Below are positions 6,314 to 10,689 of a stretch of DNA of 10,689 bases, in pieces. The stretch comes from Rubrobacter sp. (lineage in GTDB: Bacteria > Actinomycetota > Rubrobacteria > Rubrobacterales > Rubrobacteraceae). The stretch is from positions 1 through 10,689 of the forward strand of contig JACDAR010000350.1 of assembly GCA_013695335.1 (NCBI GenBank). The letters are read 5' to 3'. Below the pieces are notes generated by a model. It was not told the DNA's origin and did no database searches. It was given only the letters and a program-made list of their open reading frames with translations. The first letter of the stretch is position 1; every line of letters starts with the position of its first letter. A program made the position numbers and the translations under genes.

Positions 6314-7777
6314 TTGCGGCGCACGCTGACGCGCAAAGACTTTCTGAAGGCGGCAGGAGCGGGGACTGCGGGGACCGCCTTTCTGGGCGCCTCCGCCGCC
6401 AGTTCCGGCTGTACATATCTTCCGAGTGGAGGGTCGAGAATGAACGTCATACTGGTGATCCTGGACAGCTTCCGAAAAGACCACATAGGGGCATACGGGA
6501 ACCCTTGGATCCGGACTCCCAACCTCGACGCCCTGGGCGACGAAAGCCTCCGCTTCACGCGCGCCTACCCTGAATCCATCCCAACCATCTGCGCCCGCCG
6601 GTCCATCTACACCGGAATGAGAACCTGGCCCTTCCGAAACTGGGTTCCCCAGAAAGGCGAGACTTACTTCCCCGCTGGCTGGCAGCGCATCCCCGAAAAC
6701 GAGACAACCCTCACCGAAGTGCTAAAGCCCGAAGGCTACAACACGGTCCTCATCACAGACACCCAGCACGAGTTCAAAGCCTCCATGAACTTCCAGCGCG
6801 GCTTCGACGTCTTCGACTTCATCAGGGGCCAGGAGCGCGACCACTACCGTTCCACGTATTCAATCTCCGAGAAGCAGGTCAACCGTTACACGGTCCCAGG
6901 CAACGACGGGAGCATGAGGGATAAAGTACGCCAGTACCTCGCCAACACCCGCTATCGCAAGGGGGAAGAGGACTATTTCTCCCCGCAGGTTTTCACCCGC
7001 TCGGGCGAATATCTGGAGCTCGCCCGCGAGGCCCAGCCTTTCTTCCTGGTGGTTGATTCCTTCGATCCCCACGAGCCATGGGACCCGCCCGAGAAGTACG
7101 TCAACATGTACAGTGACGGCTACGACGGCCCCGAGCCAATAGTCCCCAACTACACGAAGGATGATTGGATCACCGACACTGAACTCGAAAGAATGAAGGC
7201 CCTATACGCCGGTGAAGTCACGATGGTGGACCACTGGCTGGGAAACTTCCTGAACAGGATGGACGATCTCGGTCTCTCGGAGAACACCCTGCTCATGGTC
7301 GTCGCCGACCACGGCGTCGCCCTCGGTGAGCACGGATACACAGGCAAGCCATACCCCGCGCTCTACCCGGAACTCACGGACATCCCGTTCTTCATCCGGC
7401 ATCCCGAGGGCAAGGGCGCTGGCAAGACAAGCGATTTCTACGCCTCCATCCACGACATCGCGCCAACGGTGCTCAGCCTCCTCGGCATCGAGCAACTAGC
7501 CGAGATGAACGGGCAGGACATCTCCCCGATCCTCGAAGGCGGGCAGCCTGCGGAGGACCGCCCGCATTTCACGCTCGGGTACGACAACTACGTATGGGCG
7601 CGCGACGATCAGTACATAATGACAGCCCGCAACGACCGGACGGAGGAGAAGCTGTTCGATCTAAACTTAGACCCGGACATGAAGAAAGACATAGCTGGAA
7701 GCAACTCCGACGTCGTCAAGCACATGTTCGATGACTACGTGCTTGCAGACGCGGGGGGTTCTCTGCCAAAGTATTGA
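6314..7777 (+). CDS. Sulfatase/alkaline-phosphatase superfamily hydrolase, predicted exported lipoprotein
   Basis: 487 residues. N-terminus RRTLTRKDFLKAAGAG resembles a Tat signal with Arg-Lys for twin Arg; a small-residue segment follows and SSGC puts a possible lipid-anchored Cys at 33. The catalytic fold is clear: NVILVILDSFRKDHIGAYGN with metal ligand Asp51, TPNLDALGDESLRFTRAYPES, FFLVVDSFDPHEPWDPP, VVADHGVALGEHG and GKPYPALYPELTDIPFFIRHP. The nucleophile region reads TICARRSIYTG (91-101). Using Arg95 and the TG as anchors, Thr91 falls where sulfatases have the Cys or Ser that becomes formylglycine, and Cys93 replaces the usual Pro. This makes a Thr-nucleophile phosphodiesterase or phosphotransferase-like activity as likely as sulfate ester hydrolysis. 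If exported, it would act on a surface glycan or lipid. It is followed after 34 nt by a membrane-protein gene. Confidence 0.88.
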   Translation: MRRTLTRKDFLKAAGAGTAGTAFLGASAASSGCTYLPSGGSRMNVILVILDSFRKDHIGAYGNPWIRTPNLDALGDESLRFTRAYPESIPTICARRSIYTGMRTWPFRNWVPQKGETYFPAGWQRIPENETTLTEVLKPEGYNTVLITDTQHEFKASMNFQRGFDVFDFIRGQERDHYRSTYSISEKQVNRYTVPGNDGSMRDKVRQYLANTRYRKGEEDYFSPQVFTRSGEYLELAREAQPFFLVVDSFDPHEPWDPPEKYVNMYSDGYDGPEPIVPNYTKDDWITDTELERMKALYAGEVTMVDHWLGNFLNRMDDLGLSENTLLMVVADHGVALGEHGYTGKPYPALYPELTDIPFFIRHPEGKGAGKTSDFYASIHDIAPTVLSLLGIEQLAEMNGQDISPILEGGQPAEDRPHFTLGYDNYVWARDDQYIMTARNDRTEEKLFDLNLDPDMKKDIAGSNSDVVKHMFDDYVLADAGGSLPKY

Positions 7778-7799
7778 GCCTGAAGATCGGGATACACAC

Positions 7800-7804
7800 G
7801 GGAG
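7800..7804 (+). promoter_or_regulatory. Ribosome binding site selecting TTG 7812
   Basis: GGGAG lies 7 nt before the TTG at 7812, inside the 34-nt gap after the lipoprotein gene. It favours this start over the upstream in-frame ATG at 7731, which would overlap the preceding gene and add a polar, non-membrane N-terminus. Confidence 0.5.
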
Positions 7805-7811
7805 ACTAGCA

Positions 7812-8408
7812 TTGCGAGGGTTGATCAGGTTCCTCATCAGATGGGTCGGGCTATTGTGCGCGCCCGGCGGTATGCTGTGGGCGCTCTCCCCGCTGGGCGT
7901 GCACCTCTCCGACCTAAAGTTCAAGACCCCCGACGTATTCTGGAAGCTCTTTCCCTCGGCCCCGTTGCTGCTTCTGATCGGCCTGATCGGGCTTCAACTG
8001 AGGCAGTCGGAACGTTCCGGCCTGCTGCAGAAGATCGGCTTCTTCGCCGCAGCCATCGGGCTTTGTATGGTAATCGCTGGTGATTTTGGCCTGTACTGGC
8101 TCCATCTGGACAACATCTACATCATGACTGCCCCCGCCTGGAGGACTTTCCGGCTTGGACTTCTGCTTCTGGCCGCTGGTTCGATACTTTTCGGGGTTTT
8201 CGCCCCGAAAGATGGCGCTTTGCCCACCTGGGGATTGTTGCCCTTCGTGATCGGGGGCCTCTGCGGCCTGATTTCCTTCGTCTACGATTTCGGGACCCTC
8301 GGGGCGACCTTGTGGACGATCTTTGGCGCAGGATGGGTCTGGCTGGCCTTCTCGCTCTTTGTCCACGGCGTGTTGTCCTTCCGCCGCAAAAAACGGGCAG
8401 CCACCTAG
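7812..8408 (+). CDS. Six-helix integral membrane protein (unknown function)
   Basis: 198 residues from TTG 7812. Hydrophobic segments lie at about residues 11-32, 47-63, 75-97, 112-131, 141-160 and 162-188, with a basic tail (FRRKKRAAT) that should lie in the cytoplasm. Loops are short and contain no catalytic motif I recognise. It is too small for a Wzy polymerase or an O-antigen ligase (usually 400 or more residues, with a large outer loop). It sits between a predicted surface lipoprotein and the flippase, so a role in glycan or lipid export is possible but unproven. The preceding gene ends 34 nt upstream, suggesting shared transcription. The coding call is supported by the consistent membrane pattern and the ribosome binding site. 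Confidence 0.72.
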   Translation: MRGLIRFLIRWVGLLCAPGGMLWALSPLGVHLSDLKFKTPDVFWKLFPSAPLLLLIGLIGLQLRQSERSGLLQKIGFFAAAIGLCMVIAGDFGLYWLHLDNIYIMTAPAWRTFRLGLLLLAAGSILFGVFAPKDGALPTWGLLPFVIGGLCGLISFVYDFGTLGATLWTIFGAGWVWLAFSLFVHGVLSFRRKKRAAT

Positions 8409-8446
8409 CCTCGACAGGCCAGCCTCGCGTCCTGCGTCAAAACCTC

Positions 8447-8452
8447 TATAAT
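8447..8452 (+). promoter_or_regulatory. Consensus -10 box giving a probable leaderless flippase transcript
   Basis: TATAAT matches the consensus in all six bases and ends 8 nt before the GTG at 8461. No purine-rich ribosome binding site lies between or just upstream. Transcription starting 7-9 nt after the box would put the start codon at or within a base or two of the mRNA 5' end, a common arrangement in actinobacteria. No good -35 is visible at 17 nt (CTCGCG). AGCCTCG occurs twice (8407-8413, 8421-8427), 14 nt apart, just upstream. Confidence 0.6.
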
Positions 8453-8460
8453 CTAGCGCC

Positions 8461-10152
8461 GTGACTTCCAGACAAGACTTTGATGAAGAGCAGGGTAACG
8501 TGCGCGAGGAAGAAACCTCGGAAGCCGGTGCCGTCGGGGCGAAGGTAGACGAGCCTGTCGGTCCCAAAGAGGACGACACCAACGTCGCCAAGGTTGCTCG
8601 TGGCGCAGGCATAAGCACCGCCGGGCAGGGGATCGGGAAACTGCTCGCGTTCGGGACGCAGCCCGTCCTCGCGCGCCTGCTCGGCGCGCAGTACTACGGT
8701 TTCTATACGGCTGGCGTCGCGCTGATCAACGGTTTGCAGATTCTTTCCCGCTTCGGCATGGAGAACGGCGTGGTGCGTTACGTCGCCCACTACCGGGAGC
8801 ATAAGGACGCCGCGCGGGTACGCGGCACCATAGTGATGGCGCTTCTGTTGCCGATCATCTTGAGCCTGATCCTCTCAGTCGTGCTGTTCTTCGGGGCCGG
8901 CTTCATAGCCAACTCGGGCTGGCTGAAGGAGAACGGGGCCAACATGGTGAGTGTACTGCGAGGCTTCGCTTTCGTGCTGCCGTTCTTCGTGTTCATGACC
9001 ATGACCGCGTGGACCACCCAGGGTTTCCAGACCGTGACGTACGCAGCCTACATCCAGCAGCTCATACGTCCTGGATTGTTCCTCTTGTTCGTCGGCGTAT
9101 GTTACGTGCTCGGGGCGAAGATCTACGGTGTGATAGCCGCCTACGCTTTCTCTATGCTCCTCGCCGGGATCGTCGGTATCTACTACCTCAGGAAGCTGTT
9201 TCCGGATCTCTTCAATCGCCGGGCGCAGACCAGATTCGAGTTGAAGTCGCTGTTTGGCGTCTCGATTCCCATGAGCATCACGCAGGGCGCCCAGTACCTC
9301 AATAACTTCTCCGCGATCCTGATCCTTGGCGTTTTCGCAGCCGGGGCTCCGGTCGGTATCTTCAACGCCGCAGCGCGCACCGCCACTTTCCTGACGGTGG
9401 TGCGCTTCGCCTTCAGCGGCATCTTCTCCCCGATCATCTCCAGCCTCCACGCGCGGCAAGATACTGAGGAGATGGGCAGGCTTTACAAGGACGTGTCGCG
9501 CTGGATCTTCACCGGCGCGTTCGCGCTTTTCCTGGTGATAGTGGTCTTCGGACCCGAGGTGCTGGGGATTTTCGGGGAGGCTTTCGGGGCTGGCGTTACG
9601 GCGCTCGTCATAGTCTCCATCGCGCAGCTATACAGCTCGTCTGTCGGCCCCGCGCCACGGATGCTCGCCATGACCGAGAACCAGAATTACGCCATGATCG
9701 CAACCTCCGTCGCCGCCGCCACGGGTGTGATCGTCAGCTTCATCCTCATACCGCGCTTCGACGTTTTGGGGGCCGCCATCGGGATGGCCACGGCCATCAT
9801 CGTCGAGAACACGGGTACTATGTCGGCCGTAAAGTGGCGGCTCGGATACTGGCCGGTCAATTCAGCGTGGCTGAAGCCCCTGACGGCTGGCGCCGTCGCC
9901 GCCGTCGTAACCTACGTTCTGAAGATATCCTTGCCGCTCGATGCGATATTCGGGTTCCTGCCAGTGCCGGTCTCCGTTCCAACGATAATGTTCCTCGGCG
10001 GCTTCCTTGTTGTTCTCTTCTTCGGGCTGCTGTGGCTTCTCGGGTTCTCGGAGACGGATAAGGAGTTCCTCGGCACCTTCTGGAAAGTGGCGCAGCGGCT
10101 GCTGCGGCGTGGACGCAGATCTGCCGGTAGTGGGGGAGAGGCCCGTGGATAG
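8461..10152 (+). CDS. Wzx-type lipid-linked oligosaccharide flippase
   Basis: 563 residues from GTG 8461. Residues 1-45 are an acidic, hydrophilic cytoplasmic extension, longer than usual. Membrane segments then cover nearly the whole length (roughly 12-14 passes), starting with the family pattern LARLLGAQYYGFYTAGVALINGL and the following SRFGMENGVVRYVAHYREHKD, and including ISLAYER-like repeats typical of the polysaccharide biosynthesis (PST/MOP) family, such as FGVSIPMSITQGAQYLNNFSAIL and IFNAAARTATFL. The C-terminus is basic (RRGRRSAGSGGEARG) and should be cytoplasmic. Such proteins move undecaprenyl-diphosphate-linked repeat units to the outer membrane leaflet, the product of the initiating transferase in this locus. 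It has its own promoter, and its end overlaps the sulfotransferase start by 8 nt. An oligosaccharide-lipid or teichuronic-type substrate is possible; the exact one cannot be read. Confidence 0.9.
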   Translation: MTSRQDFDEEQGNVREEETSEAGAVGAKVDEPVGPKEDDTNVAKVARGAGISTAGQGIGKLLAFGTQPVLARLLGAQYYGFYTAGVALINGLQILSRFGMENGVVRYVAHYREHKDAARVRGTIVMALLLPIILSLILSVVLFFGAGFIANSGWLKENGANMVSVLRGFAFVLPFFVFMTMTAWTTQGFQTVTYAAYIQQLIRPGLFLLFVGVCYVLGAKIYGVIAAYAFSMLLAGIVGIYYLRKLFPDLFNRRAQTRFELKSLFGVSIPMSITQGAQYLNNFSAILILGVFAAGAPVGIFNAAARTATFLTVVRFAFSGIFSPIISSLHARQDTEEMGRLYKDVSRWIFTGAFALFLVIVVFGPEVLGIFGEAFGAGVTALVIVSIAQLYSSSVGPAPRMLAMTENQNYAMIATSVAAATGVIVSFILIPRFDVLGAAIGMATAIIVENTGTMSAVKWRLGYWPVNSAWLKPLTAGAVAAVVTYVLKISLPLDAIFGFLPVPVSVPTIMFLGGFLVVLFFGLLWLLGFSETDKEFLGTFWKVAQRLLRRGRRSAGSGGEARG

Positions 10153-10689
10153 CACGCCAACGAAGGTATTGTACGTCGCGGGTTTCGGGCGGAGTGGGAG
10201 CACGATCCTCTCGAACAGCCTGGGACAGGTGGATGGCTTCTTCTCAGGCGGCGAGCTGAACTTCATCTGGAAGCACGCCCTGATCGAGAACAGGCTGTGC
10301 GGCTGTGGTCGCCCATCCCGCGAATGTCCTGTGTGGCGGAGCGTCTTCGACGAAGCGTTCGGCGGTATGGACAAGGTGGACGCCAACGAGATGATGCGCC
10401 TCCAGCATTCAGGAGCCCGCACCCGCCACATCCCGCAGATGCTGACTGAGAAAGGCAGGAGCAGCCTCAAGGGCCGTATGAGCAAGTTCCTCGACGCTTC
10501 GGCCCGGCTGTACGAGGCCATAAGGTCTGTCACGGGGAGCCGGGTGATCGTGGATTCGTCCAAGGAGCCGGCCTACGGGTATGCGATGAACATGGTCCCC
10601 GAGCTGGACGTGCGGGTTCTGCACCTGATCCGGGACCCAAGGGCCGCAGCCTACTCGTGGCTGAAGAAGAAACAGCAGCCAGACAGCGA
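10145..10689 (+). CDS. PAPS-dependent sulfotransferase (3' truncated by the window end)
   Basis: Transfers sulfate from PAPS to an acceptor hydroxyl or amine in the cytoplasm. It starts at GTG 10145, 6 nt after GGAG (10135-10138), overlapping the flippase stop by 8 nt, so the two are probably translationally coupled. The frame is open for 181 codons to the window edge. The 5'-phosphosulfate loop GFGRSGSTIL lies at residues 13-22. SGGELNFIW and CGCGRPSRECPVW (52-64) are typical of the Sulfotransfer_3-like family. VIVDSSKEPAYGYA (135-148) and the 3'-phosphate-binding HLIRDPRAAAYSW (160-172) follow. About half of a usual 300-400-residue protein is present; acceptor-binding parts are missing. A kinase is unlikely because the loop lacks the Walker A Lys. 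Its coupling to a flippase suggests a glycan or glycolipid acceptor. Confidence 0.88.
   Translation, partial: MDSTPTKVLYVAGFGRSGSTILSNSLGQVDGFFSGGELNFIWKHALIENRLCGCGRPSRECPVWRSVFDEAFGGMDKVDANEMMRLQHSGARTRHIPQMLTEKGRSSLKGRMSKFLDASARLYEAIRSVTGSRVIVDSSKEPAYGYAMNMVPELDVRVLHLIRDPRAAAYSWLKKKQQPDS

Noticed and set aside
7914..8618. Antisense open frame of 234 codons across the membrane-protein and flippase junction
   Set aside because: It crosses a consensus promoter and two supported genes and has a low-complexity polar composition.

Overview
The window is about 10.7 kb of high-GC DNA with all supported genes on the + strand. It looks like a chromosomal cell-surface glycan locus of a Gram-positive actinobacterium. 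High GC, frequent AGG and ATA codons, many TTG and GTG starts, and a leaderless-looking promoter fit a Rubrobacter-like organism. That placement is an inference; no rRNA or marker gene is present to prove it.

Left part (1-1231): the likely 3' end of an upstream gene, then a secreted or exported 121-residue protein with 13 cysteines, a predicted 53-residue two-helix membrane peptide, and a 187-residue multi-spanning membrane protein. This small group is unrelated to the sugar genes and is the least understood part of the window. Its C-terminal cysteine pattern loosely recalls the methylamine dehydrogenase light chain.

Spacer (1232-1472): no convincing gene; it holds a 7-bp GC-rich hairpin and a candidate promoter for the next gene.

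Glycan part (1473-10689): a polyprenyl-phosphate sugar-1-phosphate transferase (lipid-linked glycan initiation), then three tightly overlapping nucleotide-sugar genes: UDP-glucose 6-dehydrogenase, UDP-glucuronate decarboxylase (UDP-xylose synthase) and an extended-SDR 4-epimerase. Together they can turn UDP-glucose into UDP-glucuronate, UDP-xylose and probably a 4-epimer. Then come a predicted exported lipoprotein of the sulfatase/alkaline phosphatase superfamily with Thr at the usual formylglycine position, a six-helix membrane protein of unknown function, a Wzx-type flippase with a near-leaderless promoter, and a PAPS-dependent sulfotransferase cut off by the window end.

Read together, cytoplasmic enzymes make uronate/pentose precursors, the glycan is started on a lipid carrier, possibly sulfated, flipped by the Wzx protein, and possibly modified outside by the lipoprotein. 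No glycosyltransferase other than the initiator and no Wzy polymerase is visible, so the locus must continue beyond the window or rely on genes elsewhere. No CRISPR array, tRNA, rRNA, insertion sequence or integrase was seen.
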